Source: Mycolicibacterium porcinum
GTDB lineage: Bacteria > Actinomycetota > Actinomycetes > Mycobacteriales > Mycobacteriaceae
NCBI GenBank assembly: GCA_001942045.1
Contig: MSTD01000005.1
Coordinates: 70,642 to 123,536 of the forward strand
Reading direction: 5' to 3'
DNA length: 52,895 nucleotides
Shown in pieces: positions 44,137 to 52,490 of this stretch. Each line of letters begins with the position of its first letter. Positions within the stretch are counted from its first letter, which is position 1. Below the pieces are notes generated by a model. That model was not told the origin of the DNA. It saw only the letters and a list, made by a program, of their open reading frames with translations, and made no database searches. A program made the translations under genes and the position numbers.

Positions 44137-44634
44137 TCAGGCGTCGTGGCCGGGTTTGAGGTCGGCCACATCGGTGAGACTGACCCATGGCTGAGGCTCG
44201 TCCGGCGCTTGGCCGTCGATCGGATTCAACAGGTACCCGACGTGGTCGCCGAGATCGAACCGGTCGACGATGACGCCCACGAACCAGGCCGGTGCGGCAT
44301 CGAGGATCGGTGTTTCGGCGGGCCCGGCGTGCCAACGGCATTCGGCGAACTTGTCGACCTCGTCGCCGGTCTGTCCGCCGAACCAGCGGGCCAGCTCCAG
44401 GTCATCGCGGGCCAGAAGATGGACCGCGAGATGGGTGGCCGATTCGGTGGCGGTGAAGGTGTGGTTGACCTTCGAAATTCCGACCAGGAACCTAGGCGGG
44501 TCGATGCTCGCCTGGGTGGTGAATCCGACCAGGCAGCCCGCCGGTCCGTCGTCTGCCCGCGCCGTCACGATGAACATCGGATAGTCGAGCAGCCCTACGA
44601 AACCGTCGAATCCCTCCCAGCTCTGCGCCACCAC
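44137..44634 (-). CDS. Flavin reductase-like (FMN-binding split barrel) protein
   Basis: 165 residues. The split-barrel signature is visible: MFIVTARADDGPAGCLVGFTTQASIDPPRFLVGISKVNHTF (FMN-phosphate binding), then HLAVHLLARDDLELARWFGG and a C-terminal WFVGVIVDRFDLGDHVGYLL. Family members reduce flavin for two-component monooxygenases or bind flavin as a coenzyme. No partner oxygenase is adjacent. It is followed on the same strand by the tetR gene 44654, which is transcribed toward it, so it may be in the tetR transcript. Confidence 0.82.
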   Translation of the reverse strand: MVAQSWEGFDGFVGLLDYPMFIVTARADDGPAGCLVGFTTQASIDPPRFLVGISKVNHTFTATESATHLAVHLLARDDLELARWFGGQTGDEVDKFAECRWHAGPAETPILDAAPAWFVGVIVDRFDLGDHVGYLLNPIDGQAPDEPQPWVSLTDVADLKPGHDA

Positions 44635-44653
44635 ACCATTGTCACCACAGCGC

Positions 44654-45394
44654 TCACACCTGAGGGCTGCGGGTCCGGCGGCCCCGGCGGACGGTGGCGG
44701 CCGCGGGCGATGCCGGTCGTGGCGGCGTGTCGGGCGGTTTCAGCCGCTGGAACGACTGCAGAATTCGCTCCCGGTCACCGCCGAGTCCGACCAGCAGATT
44801 GGTGATGTGGGGAGCCAGCACCCGGGACACACCCCCGCCATCGGTGCCGAAAACGCCGATGATCTCGCCTAGTACGTAGCCGTGCATCATGGTCCAGATC
44901 TGGGCGGCGACGGCCACCGGATCCCCCTGATCGATGGCGCCGGAGTCCATGCAGCGGCGCACGAATGCGGGGATCTGGGCGTACACCGAGTTGATCTCGG
45001 ACAGCTCTGCCGGGTGGCCGTCCACCGTGACGTCACGGCCGACCGGCAGCGTGATGGACGGCGAGGTGATTCCGAACATCAGCCGGTACCGCTGCGGGTA
45101 GGTGAGTGCGTACTCCCGGTAGGCCAGGCCCGACGCGAGTAGGTCGGCCACCGGATCGTCGGTGTCCGGGCGTCGGCGCAGGTACTCACCGAATCGGATG
45201 TAGGACTCCCGGACGAGTGCCTCGTAGAGCCCGGGCATGCCGTCGAAGTGGGTGTAGACCGCCATGGTGGAGGCGCCGATCCGCTTCGCCAGCATGCGCG
45301 CGCTGAGCGCCTCGGGTCCGCTCTCCTCGAGGACCTGCAGGCTCTCCTCGATCAGGCTTTCGCGAATTCCCATGGTGGACATCGTCCTAGACAT
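44654..45394 (-). CDS. TetR-family repressor of the divergent mmpL
   Basis: 246 residues. ATG 45394 is used; ATG 45382 and 45373 are alternatives. Helix-turn-helix: ESLQVLEESGPEALSARMLAKRIGASTMAVYTHFDGMPGLYEALV. The C-domain (VADLLASGLAYREYALTYPQRYRLMF, IWTMMHGYVLGEIIG) is typical TetR_C. A Pro/Arg-rich tail of about 25 residues ends it. It faces the mmpL gene across 54 bases containing a double palindrome; no RBS precedes ATG 45394, and a TGTTAT box lies just upstream, so its mRNA may be leaderless. Confidence 0.87.
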   Translation of the reverse strand: MSRTMSTMGIRESLIEESLQVLEESGPEALSARMLAKRIGASTMAVYTHFDGMPGLYEALVRESYIRFGEYLRRRPDTDDPVADLLASGLAYREYALTYPQRYRLMFGITSPSITLPVGRDVTVDGHPAELSEINSVYAQIPAFVRRCMDSGAIDQGDPVAVAAQIWTMMHGYVLGEIIGVFGTDGGGVSRVLAPHITNLLVGLGGDRERILQSFQRLKPPDTPPRPASPAAATVRRGRRTRSPQV

Positions 45395-45398
45395 GCTG

Positions 45399-45436
45399 CC
45401 ATAACAATGTTATACCTGCCAATAACATTGTTATGG
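45399..45436. promoter_or_regulatory. Double TetR operator between tetR and mmpL
   Basis: Two 13-base palindromes, ATAACAATGTTAT (45401-45413) and ATAACATTGTTAT (45422-45434), each perfect around one central base. They are also mirror copies of each other, giving a 15-base-arm inverted repeat (45399-45413 and 45422-45436). Their centres are 21 bases apart, two helical turns. The TGTTAT in each could be the -10 box of each divergent gene, so one TetR could shut both. Confidence 0.85.
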
Positions 45437-45448
45437 AGGGTGGGGGCG

Positions 45449-48238
45449 ATGTTGGAGAACATTGCGCGCGCGGCCAGCAGGTACGCACTTCTGGTCGTGG
45501 CCGCCTGGCTGGTGCTGGCCGGTGCCGGCAACATCGCCGTGCCCGAGCTCGAAGACGTCGTGAAGGAACAGTCCCGGGCGTTCTTCCCGACCGACTCCGG
45601 TGCCACGCAGGCCGCCCAGCGGATGGGGGACCTGTTCGGGGATTCCGACAGCAACAACATCGCCTACGTCGTTCTCGATGCCGAACGGACGCTGGGGAAT
45701 TCCGATCGCGACTACTACCGCGCCCTGGCCGACCGGCTGCGCAGCGATACCCCCGGCGTGGAATCGGTGATGGATCTGTGGGACGACCCGGCTGCCGCGG
45801 CGGTATTCGAAAGTCAGGACCACAAGGCGGCTTACCTGATGGCGCGGCTGTCGGGCCAGCTGGGCAGCAGCACCGCCACCGACGCCGTCGCGGCCCTGCG
45901 CGCGACCGTCGACGCGGTCGATCCGCCGGACGGGCTGCGCACCTACGTCACCGGGCCGGGTCCCAGCCTGGTCGATGAATTCGGGGCTCTGGACGCACAA
46001 TTGGCGAGAATCACGGTGCTGACGGTCGGGATGATCGCCGCACTCCTGCTCTTCGTCTACCGATCCCCGATGGCTGCCGCCGTCCCGCTGGCCTCGGTGG
46101 GACTGGCGCTGGCGGTCGCGCGCCCCGTGGTCGCGCTGCTGGGTCAGCATGGGGTGATCGAGGTGTCGGTGTTCTCCGTGGCGTTGATGTCGGCGATGGT
46201 GCTGGGTGCCGGGACCGACTACGGGATCTTCCTGCTGGGCCGGTACCACGAGAACCGGCGTGCGGGCCTGCCGCCGCCGGACGCGCTGGCCGACGCCTAC
46301 CGCCGGGTTGCACCGGTGATCGCCGGCTCGTCCGCGACCATTGCGGCGGCCCTGTTCTGCCTGACCTTCGCCAAGGTCAACTTCCTCCGCAGCGCGGGGA
46401 TACCCAGTGGGATAGGTGTTCTCGCCGCGATGCTGGGTGCCCTGACCCTGACCCCGGCGTTGATCGGCCTGCTCAGCCGACGCGGCTGGGTTGAGCCGCG
46501 GGCAGCACGAATCAACCGCCGATGGCGCAAGATCGGCACCGCCGTCGCCCGCTGGCCCGGGCCGATCCTGGTGGTCGCCACGGGCGCGCTGATCGTCTGC
46601 ACGCTGCCGCTGCTCGGAACGCAGATCAGCTTTGCGGAGCTGTCCGCACAGCCGGCCGGCACCGACTCCAGCCGCGGATACCAGGCGGTTCACGGGCGCT
46701 TCCCGGACAACCGCCTGTTGCCGGAGATCGTCTCGATCCAGGCCGACCGGGACCTGCGCACCCCGGCCGGCCTGATCACCATCGAGCGGGTCACCAGGAA
46801 GGTCCTCGAGGTGCGCGGGGTACGGACGGTGCAATCGGCCAGCCGCCCAGCCGGAACCCCGGTGCGTCAAGGCACGCTGACGTACCAGGCCGGCCAGATC
46901 GGTGAACAACTCGACGGCACAGCACAATCCGCACTCAGCGGGATGAACTCGGTGGACACCGTCACGGCTACCATCGGACAACTCGACACCGCCCTGAACG
47001 GCATGCAACGGGGGTTGAGCGGTGCCGTCGACGGCCTGAACCGGGTCGGGGCCGGCTCACAGGACATCGGTGCGGGCATGACGGGACTGCAGGGCAACCT
47101 GCAGGAGGTCTCCGGATATGCCGATCCGCTACGCCAATTCGTCGGCAGCAACCCCGATTGCGCGGCCAACCCGATCTGCGCGGCGGTGCAGAAGATCGTG
47201 AAGCCCCTCGACGACGCGGTCAGCGCGACGGGCACCCTGGCCGGCGGTGCGGGTGCCCTGCAAGACGGCGCTTCCAGCGCCACCAATTCACTCGACGGCG
47301 CCGCCAAGGGCGTGGCGACGATGCGCGCGGCGCTGGATCAACTGCGCGGCCTCACCTCTACCTTGCGCTCCAGCCTGAGCGGGGTGGCACCGCAGATGCA
47401 GCAGATGACGGGCTATCTGTCACAGCTCAGCACCGATTTCGACGGCAGCTCTGAGGGTGGGTTCTACTTGCCGCCAAGGACTTTCGACGATCCCGAATAT
47501 CGGCGGGTGATGGACATGATGTTCTCCCCGGACGGCCACGCCACCCGGCTGCTGGTCTACGGCGACGGCGAGTCCTGGGGACGGGACGGTGCGGACCGGT
47601 CGACCGAGATTCGCATCGCTGCCGCCGAGGCACTGAAGGACACCCCGCTGGCGGCCAGCGGCGACGTCGATCTCACCGGGGTCGGAACCGCCACCGCGGA
47701 GCTCATGAAGTACGTGGAACACGACTTCGCCCTGCTCGTGATCGCCACGCTCATCCTGATTTTCGTGATCGTGGCGGGCATGCTGCGCAGCCCGGTCGCC
47801 GGGGTCGTCGTGCTGGCCACCGTCACGATCTCGTATGCCTCGGCGCTCGGGGTCAGTGCCGCCATCTGGCAGCACCTGGTCGGCCAGCCGCTGCACTGGG
47901 CGGTCCCGGCACTGGCGTTCATCGCGCTGGTCGCCGTGGGTGCCGATTACAACCTGCTGCTGGCGATGCGCTTGCGGGACGAGGCCGCCGCCGGGGTGCG
48001 GACCGCCACGATCCGGGCCTTCGCCGGGACCGGCAGCGTCGTCACCGTCGCGGGGATCGTGTTCGGGCTGACGATGTTCGCGATGCTTGGGGCCACGGTG
48101 GTGACCATCGCGCAGGTGGGATCCACGATCGGAATCGGACTGTTGATCGACACCCTGGTGGTGCGGACCTTCGTGGTGCCGCCGATCGCCGTGCTGTTCG
48201 GCCGCTGGTTCTGGTGGCCGCGGCGGGTGCGGGCATGA
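45449..48238 (+). CDS. MmpL-family RND transporter without a partner MmpS
   Basis: About 929 residues from ATG 45449 (GGAGGG eight bases upstream). First helix YALLVVAAWLVLAGAGNIAV, then a periplasmic loop, helices with AGTDYGIFLLGRYHE (first Asp-Tyr pair), a second loop with a coiled-coil stretch (about 490-700) that has a cysteine pair CAANPIC, and final helices with VGADYNLLLAMRLRDE (second Asp-Tyr pair). This is the same plan as the MmpL at 9185, including the CX5C pair, yet no mmpS is adjacent. Likely exports a lipid or toxic compound under TetR control. Substrate unknown. Confidence 0.92.
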   Translation: MLENIARAASRYALLVVAAWLVLAGAGNIAVPELEDVVKEQSRAFFPTDSGATQAAQRMGDLFGDSDSNNIAYVVLDAERTLGNSDRDYYRALADRLRSDTPGVESVMDLWDDPAAAAVFESQDHKAAYLMARLSGQLGSSTATDAVAALRATVDAVDPPDGLRTYVTGPGPSLVDEFGALDAQLARITVLTVGMIAALLLFVYRSPMAAAVPLASVGLALAVARPVVALLGQHGVIEVSVFSVALMSAMVLGAGTDYGIFLLGRYHENRRAGLPPPDALADAYRRVAPVIAGSSATIAAALFCLTFAKVNFLRSAGIPSGIGVLAAMLGALTLTPALIGLLSRRGWVEPRAARINRRWRKIGTAVARWPGPILVVATGALIVCTLPLLGTQISFAELSAQPAGTDSSRGYQAVHGRFPDNRLLPEIVSIQADRDLRTPAGLITIERVTRKVLEVRGVRTVQSASRPAGTPVRQGTLTYQAGQIGEQLDGTAQSALSGMNSVDTVTATIGQLDTALNGMQRGLSGAVDGLNRVGAGSQDIGAGMTGLQGNLQEVSGYADPLRQFVGSNPDCAANPICAAVQKIVKPLDDAVSATGTLAGGAGALQDGASSATNSLDGAAKGVATMRAALDQLRGLTSTLRSSLSGVAPQMQQMTGYLSQLSTDFDGSSEGGFYLPPRTFDDPEYRRVMDMMFSPDGHATRLLVYGDGESWGRDGADRSTEIRIAAAEALKDTPLAASGDVDLTGVGTATAELMKYVEHDFALLVIATLILIFVIVAGMLRSPVAGVVVLATVTISYASALGVSAAIWQHLVGQPLHWAVPALAFIALVAVGADYNLLLAMRLRDEAAAGVRTATIRAFAGTGSVVTVAGIVFGLTMFAMLGATVVTIAQVGSTIGIGLLIDTLVVRTFVVPPIAVLFGRWFWWPRRVRA

Positions 48239-48302
48239 CATCGGCAAAGTCTGGGTAATCGTCTGGTACTGGGCCGGGGGTCCAGATCACCGGAGAGGAC
48301 CC

Positions 48303-49304
48303 ATGACAGCACCGCGACTGCAGGCTGACCAGCGTGATGCCGCCGAAGCCCAGCGCATCGTGGGCGCGGTGACCTCGGCGTTCGCCACCCGGGTGGTAGG
48401 CCAGGAACACCTGCGCGAATCGATGCTGGTGGCGCTGCTGGCCGGCGGCCATCTGCTCTTGGAGAGCGTGCCAGGACTGGCGAAGACCACGGCCGCCCGG
48501 GTGGTGGCCGAGTCGATCGACGGCAGCTTCCGCCGGATCCAGTGCACGCCCGACCTGTTGCCCAGCGACATCATCGGTACCCAGATCTACGAGGCCGCGA
48601 GCAACTCCTTTGCCACCCAACTGGGCCCGGTACACGCCAACATCGTTCTGCTCGACGAGATCAACCGATCCAGTGCCAAGACCCAGAGCGCCATGCTGGA
48701 GGCGATGGAGGAGCGCCAGACCACGATCGCCGGCGTCGAATACCCCATCCCCGAACCATTTCTCGTCATCGCCACCCAGAACCCGGTCGACCAGGAGGGC
48801 ACCTATCCGCTGTCGGAGGCGCAGACCGACCGCTTCATGCTCAAGGAGATCGTGAGCTACCCCTCGATCGAGGACGAAGTCGAGATCGCGGCCCGGATGG
48901 ACGCCGGCCTCTACGATCGCGGGCACCGTGCGGCTCCCGTCGTCACCATCGACGATGTGCGTCGCGTGCAGGACATCGTGCGCACGGTGTATCTGGACCG
49001 CGCACTGGTCGAGTACGCCAGCCGACTCGTCGCCGTCACCCGGGAGCCGGGGCACTACCTGCCGGCCAATCTGGCTCGGGTGATCGAGTACGGTGCCAGC
49101 CCGCGGGCCACCCTCGCGTTCTGTCGCACGGGACGCGCCCTTGCGGTGCTGCGCGGCCGCGATCACGTGGTGCCCGATGACATCGCCCGGTTGGCCCACC
49201 GCGTGCTGCGACACCGGTTGATCCTCGGCTTCGAAGCCGCCACCGCCCGCATCACCCCCGACGTCGTCGTCGATGCGGTGCTACGCGCGGTGCAGGTCCC
49301 GTGA
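48303..49304 (+). CDS. moxR: MoxR-type AAA+ ATPase
   Basis: 333 residues. Walker A HLLLESVPGLAKTTAAR at about 45-60, Walker B VLLDEINRSSAKTQSAMLEAMEE at about 115, sensor 1 ATQNPVDQEGTYPLSEAQTDRFML, and a C-terminal lid (SPRATLAFCRTGRALAVLRGRD). MoxR ATPases act as chaperones that work with vWA-domain partners in metal-centre insertion or envelope stress. Here it starts a run of five overlapping or close genes, typical of a MoxR-Bat operon. RBS GAGAGGA before ATG 48303. It starts 64 bases after mmpL, so partial read-through from mmpL is possible. Confidence 0.92.
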   Translation: MTAPRLQADQRDAAEAQRIVGAVTSAFATRVVGQEHLRESMLVALLAGGHLLLESVPGLAKTTAARVVAESIDGSFRRIQCTPDLLPSDIIGTQIYEAASNSFATQLGPVHANIVLLDEINRSSAKTQSAMLEAMEERQTTIAGVEYPIPEPFLVIATQNPVDQEGTYPLSEAQTDRFMLKEIVSYPSIEDEVEIAARMDAGLYDRGHRAAPVVTIDDVRRVQDIVRTVYLDRALVEYASRLVAVTREPGHYLPANLARVIEYGASPRATLAFCRTGRALAVLRGRDHVVPDDIARLAHRVLRHRLILGFEAATARITPDVVVDAVLRAVQVP

Positions 49305-49311
49305 GGCCCCG

Positions 49312-50178
49312 ATGGGCAGACATCTGGACTCCGCCAAGGCGTATGCCGGCCGCGACATCGGCGGGTTGCTCGAAGGCGGCCGCTATGCGCTGGTGCACAC
49401 CCGGAGCCTGGAATTCGATGAGTTGCGTCCCTACGTGCCCGGTGACGACGTCCGCGATATCGACTGGAAGGCCACCGCCCGTTCCGGGCACACCCTGATC
49501 AAGCGGTTCGTCTCCGAAAAGCACCACAAGGTTCTGGTGGTCGCCGACGCCGGGCGCAACAGCTGCGCGCTGGCCCCCTCGGGCGAGCTGAAAAAGACTG
49601 TGGCCCTGCATCTCATCGGTGCCATCGGCTTGATGACGCTGCCGCGATCGGACGAGATCGCCATGGTGCTTGGTGACCGGCGTGGCAACGTGGACATCCG
49701 GCTGCGCCGCGGCGAGACCCACATCGAGAGCATGCTGCACCGGTTCGACCACCACGCCACCGACCATCCCGGGCCGAGTGACATCCTCGTCCAGCTCGAG
49801 TGGGTGGCCCGCCACTACCGGCACCGGCTGTTGATCTTCGTCGTCTCCGACGAACCGGAGGTCGGTGACCGGTTGGCGGAGGTGCTCGGGTCCCTGACGG
49901 CCCGTCACGATGTGCTGTGGGCCCTGGTCAGCGACATGCCGGCGGTCAGTGCACACCGCGACAGCGGGCGCAGCTACGAGGTTGCCGACGGGCGGCCCGT
50001 TCTCACCGGTCTGGACCAGCACGTCATCGAGGCCTACCGGCAAGCGGAAACGCAACGACGTGAACAGCTTTCCGAGTTCTTGACCCGGCAGCGGGTCCCG
50101 CACGCCCGGGTCACGGGGAGCGTGCGGATCAGGGCGGCATTGACCGCGATGACCGGGGTGTACGCCCGTGCCGGATGA
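49312..50178 (+). CDS. DUF58-domain protein
   Basis: 288 residues from ATG 49312, eight bases after the moxR stop. The conserved DUF58 segment is clear: RSLEFDELRPYVPGDDVRDIDWKATARSGHTLIKRFVSEK. After it the protein has a vWA-like fold: VLVVADAGRNSCA replaces the MIDAS motif and IGAIGLMTLPRSDEIAMVLGD follows. No membrane helix. DUF58 proteins are the fixed partners of MoxR in many bacteria. The MIDAS-like loop has Asp but an Asn/Ser pattern, so metal binding is uncertain. Confidence 0.87.
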   Translation: MGRHLDSAKAYAGRDIGGLLEGGRYALVHTRSLEFDELRPYVPGDDVRDIDWKATARSGHTLIKRFVSEKHHKVLVVADAGRNSCALAPSGELKKTVALHLIGAIGLMTLPRSDEIAMVLGDRRGNVDIRLRRGETHIESMLHRFDHHATDHPGPSDILVQLEWVARHYRHRLLIFVVSDEPEVGDRLAEVLGSLTARHDVLWALVSDMPAVSAHRDSGRSYEVADGRPVLTGLDQHVIEAYRQAETQRREQLSEFLTRQRVPHARVTGSVRIRAALTAMTGVYARAG

Positions 50179-50641
50179 CCTGCTGCGGCACGTGATCGGT
50201 CCGACACCGTACGCATCGGCGTGGCTGTGGACCGCGATCGGTCTGACCCTGCTGCTGTGCGCGTGGTATGCGGGCGTTTTCGTGCTGACGTCTGGGCGGC
50301 GCCCGGTACGGGAGCTACCTGTCCTTGGGGCCGCTCGGGCCGAACTGCTGCGCCGACGCTCGGCCCGCGCTGTCCGGAACATCGGAAACCGTTACCGCGC
50401 GGGTGATCTCACTGCGGCCGGCGCGGGTGCCGCGCTCAGTGCCGAATTGCGCGGATTCCTGCACGCCGCCACGGGAGTGCAGGCGCAGTACATGCAGGTC
50501 GACGCCATCGCCGACAGCGCCGCCGCACCGGCGGCGCCGATCCTGGCGGAACTCACCGACATTCAGTTCAACCACCGCTCGACGCTCGACGCCGGAACGG
50601 CCAGCGCCACCGCTGAGGAGTTGATCCGCGGATGGACCTGA
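50168..50641 (+). CDS. Membrane-anchored protein of the MoxR operon (DUF4381-like position)
   Basis: 157 residues from GTG 50168, overlapping the DUF58 gene by 11 bases. One transmembrane helix (SAWLWTAIGLTLLLCAWYAGVFVL), then a basic helical cytoplasmic region (AARAELLRRRSARAVRNIGNRYRAGDL, later AALSAELRGFLHAATG). It takes the position of the DUF4381 gene in Bat operons, but the similarity is by layout rather than motif. Likely holds the MoxR/DUF58 complex at the membrane. Confidence 0.7.
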   Translation: MPDDLLRHVIGPTPYASAWLWTAIGLTLLLCAWYAGVFVLTSGRRPVRELPVLGAARAELLRRRSARAVRNIGNRYRAGDLTAAGAGAALSAELRGFLHAATGVQAQYMQVDAIADSAAAPAAPILAELTDIQFNHRSTLDAGTASATAEELIRGWT

Positions 50642-51594
50642 TCTGGTGGTTGGTGGCGATCGCCGGTTGCCTCGCACTCGCCGGGTGCGTGGGCCTGGCC
50701 CTGCTCCCGAGGCAGTCGGTCGATAAGGACGAGTTCATGCCGCTGGCCAATACCCGGCGGCTTACCCGATTGCCCGAGTACGTACGCGCCGCGCGAAGGC
50801 GAACGGTGTCGGCCGTTGTCGCGATGGTGTTGCTGACGGTCGCATTCGCGGCATCGGCGCTGATCGCGGCACGCCCCACCGGCTTGCCGTCGTGGAGCCG
50901 GGCCAGCCAGGTAGCGACCCCGGAAGATGTCATGGTCTGCGTCGGCGGTCCGTTGACCGATCCCGCTGTCGGTACCACGTTGCGGTACTTCGCCGATCGG
51001 GTCGGTTCCTTCGGCACCGAACGGGTCGGGCTGACCTCGGCGAATCGGCGGGTCATCCCGCTCACCCGCGATTACCAGTACGCCGCAGGCCAATTCGCCG
51101 CCTTCGGGCGGCGGGAAGGGACACGGCCGTTCGTCTCGCCGATGTCCTACGTCGACTACGCCGCCAGTGTCGAGGACGTGCTGGCGATGTGCTTGACCGG
51201 GTTTCCGTCCTTCTCGGAACCGTCCGCACAGCGACGGTCGATCATCTACGTCGGGCCCGAATCCCTGCCCCGCCCCGGCGAAGTGGCACCGCTGTTCAGT
51301 ACGGACCGACTCCACGACCTGGCCGTGACGGCGGGTGTCCAGGTCAACGCGATTACGCCCGGATCCGGTGACGGGGCCGCGGGCGAGCTGGCCCGCAGCA
51401 CCGGTGGCCGATGGTTCTCCGCTTCGGCCGATGTGGCCGAGCATCTGACCGAGATCCGCGATCATCCGCCGCAGCCGGGTTCGACCGGGGAATCCGCGGC
51501 GGTCCGGTCTGCCGAAACTCCCGGGATTCCGGTGCTGCTCGCGCTGCTGGCGATGGCGGTGCTGTGGTGGTGGCCGGTGGTGATGCGACGATGA
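50632..51594 (+). CDS. Membrane vWA-like protein lacking the MIDAS motif
   Basis: 320 residues from ATG 50632. Helices at residues 3-25 (IWWLVAIAGCLALAGCVGLALL), about 58-80 (VSAVVAMVLLTVAFAASALIA) and near the C-terminus (IPVLLALLAMAVLWWWPVVM) frame a domain that resembles a von Willebrand A fold (VMVCVGGPLTDPAVGTTLRYF at the first strand). The metal-binding DxSxS is absent: its position reads VGGPLTD. It overlaps its neighbours (10 bases upstream; ATGA downstream). It looks like a degenerate partner of the next vWA protein. Confidence 0.72.
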   Translation: MDLIWWLVAIAGCLALAGCVGLALLPRQSVDKDEFMPLANTRRLTRLPEYVRAARRRTVSAVVAMVLLTVAFAASALIAARPTGLPSWSRASQVATPEDVMVCVGGPLTDPAVGTTLRYFADRVGSFGTERVGLTSANRRVIPLTRDYQYAAGQFAAFGRREGTRPFVSPMSYVDYAASVEDVLAMCLTGFPSFSEPSAQRRSIIYVGPESLPRPGEVAPLFSTDRLHDLAVTAGVQVNAITPGSGDGAAGELARSTGGRWFSASADVAEHLTEIRDHPPQPGSTGESAAVRSAETPGIPVLLALLAMAVLWWWPVVMRR

Positions 51595-52490
51595 GGTTCG
51601 AGCCGGTCCTACCACCGCTGCTGGTCGCTGTGCTCGCGGTGGTGCTGCTCGTGGCTCGTGCGATCACCTTCAGCCGGGTCCGGGCACAAGCCGGGGGGTG
51701 GGCGGCGGTGTGGCGCTGGTCCGCACTCACGACGGCCGGATTGCTTCTGCTCGTGGCGGCACTCGGTCCGGTTGTCGGTGGAAACCGCGACACCGTGCCG
51801 CGGCCGGCCGGCGATCGCGAGCCCAACATCTTTGTGCTCCTTGACCGTTCGCCGGACATGTCGGGGCCTGGGATCGCGGCGGCCCGCGACGACATCGCCG
51901 CCCTGATCGAGCGTTACCCGCAGGGCCGCTTCGCCCTGATCAGCTTCATCGACCGCCCGTCGATGGAGTGGCCGCTGTCGGCAGACACCTGGAGTCTGCG
52001 CCCGGTGGTGGCGGCGACGAATGCGCGCTCGGAGGCAGCGGATGCGAACGTCGGCGCAGCCGCGAACATCCTGCGCTACCAGCTGATCAGTGCCGTCCAA
52101 CAGTTTCCTAGAGCCCAGAACCTCGTGTTCTATCTCGGCGCCGGCGCTCCCGAATCCCAAGCACCGCAACGAGAATTCCAGCTGCCCGAGAATGCGGTGG
52201 ACGGTGGCGCGGTGCTTGGATACGACGATGCCGGGGCACCGGCGCTGCGCGGGGTCGCCGGGCAGATCGGGGTACCGTTCGTGCCGCGCACCGACGGGAA
52301 GCCGTTGGCCGACGCGCTGCCCGGCGGCGAAACCCGAAGTCAGGCACCCGCTGTCGCCCCGGAGGTCACCGCCGTCGAGCTGTACTGGGTGTTCGCCGCC
52401 GTGGCAGCCCTGCTCGTCCTGGCTGAGCTCTATCTGGTGCTTCGCGAGTTTCGACGCACGCAACCGCTCGATATGGGGCTGGGACCATGA
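51591..52490 (+). CDS. Membrane vWA-domain protein (BatA/B-like)
   Basis: 299 residues; ATG 51591 overlaps the preceding stop. Two N-terminal helices (PPLLVAVLAVVLLVARAI and ALTTAGLLLLVAALGPVV), then a vWA domain starting NIFVLLDRSPDMSG, a near-MIDAS motif where the canonical DxSxS reads DRSPD. A later Thr in AATNAR and GAGAPES would complete a MIDAS-like site. A final helix (YWVFAAVAALLVLAELYLVL) and short tail follow. Bat-type proteins place the vWA domain in the periplasm or cytoplasm depending on topology; I infer outside because two helices precede it. Confidence 0.78.
   Translation: MRFEPVLPPLLVAVLAVVLLVARAITFSRVRAQAGGWAAVWRWSALTTAGLLLLVAALGPVVGGNRDTVPRPAGDREPNIFVLLDRSPDMSGPGIAAARDDIAALIERYPQGRFALISFIDRPSMEWPLSADTWSLRPVVAATNARSEAADANVGAAANILRYQLISAVQQFPRAQNLVFYLGAGAPESQAPQREFQLPENAVDGGAVLGYDDAGAPALRGVAGQIGVPFVPRTDGKPLADALPGGETRSQAPAVAPEVTAVELYWVFAAVAALLVLAELYLVLREFRRTQPLDMGLGP

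Noticed and set aside
45431..47008. 525-codon minus-strand frame inside the second mmpL
   Set aside because: Low-complexity His/Gln/Arg/Gly-rich shadow opposite clear transmembrane and Asp-Tyr motifs.
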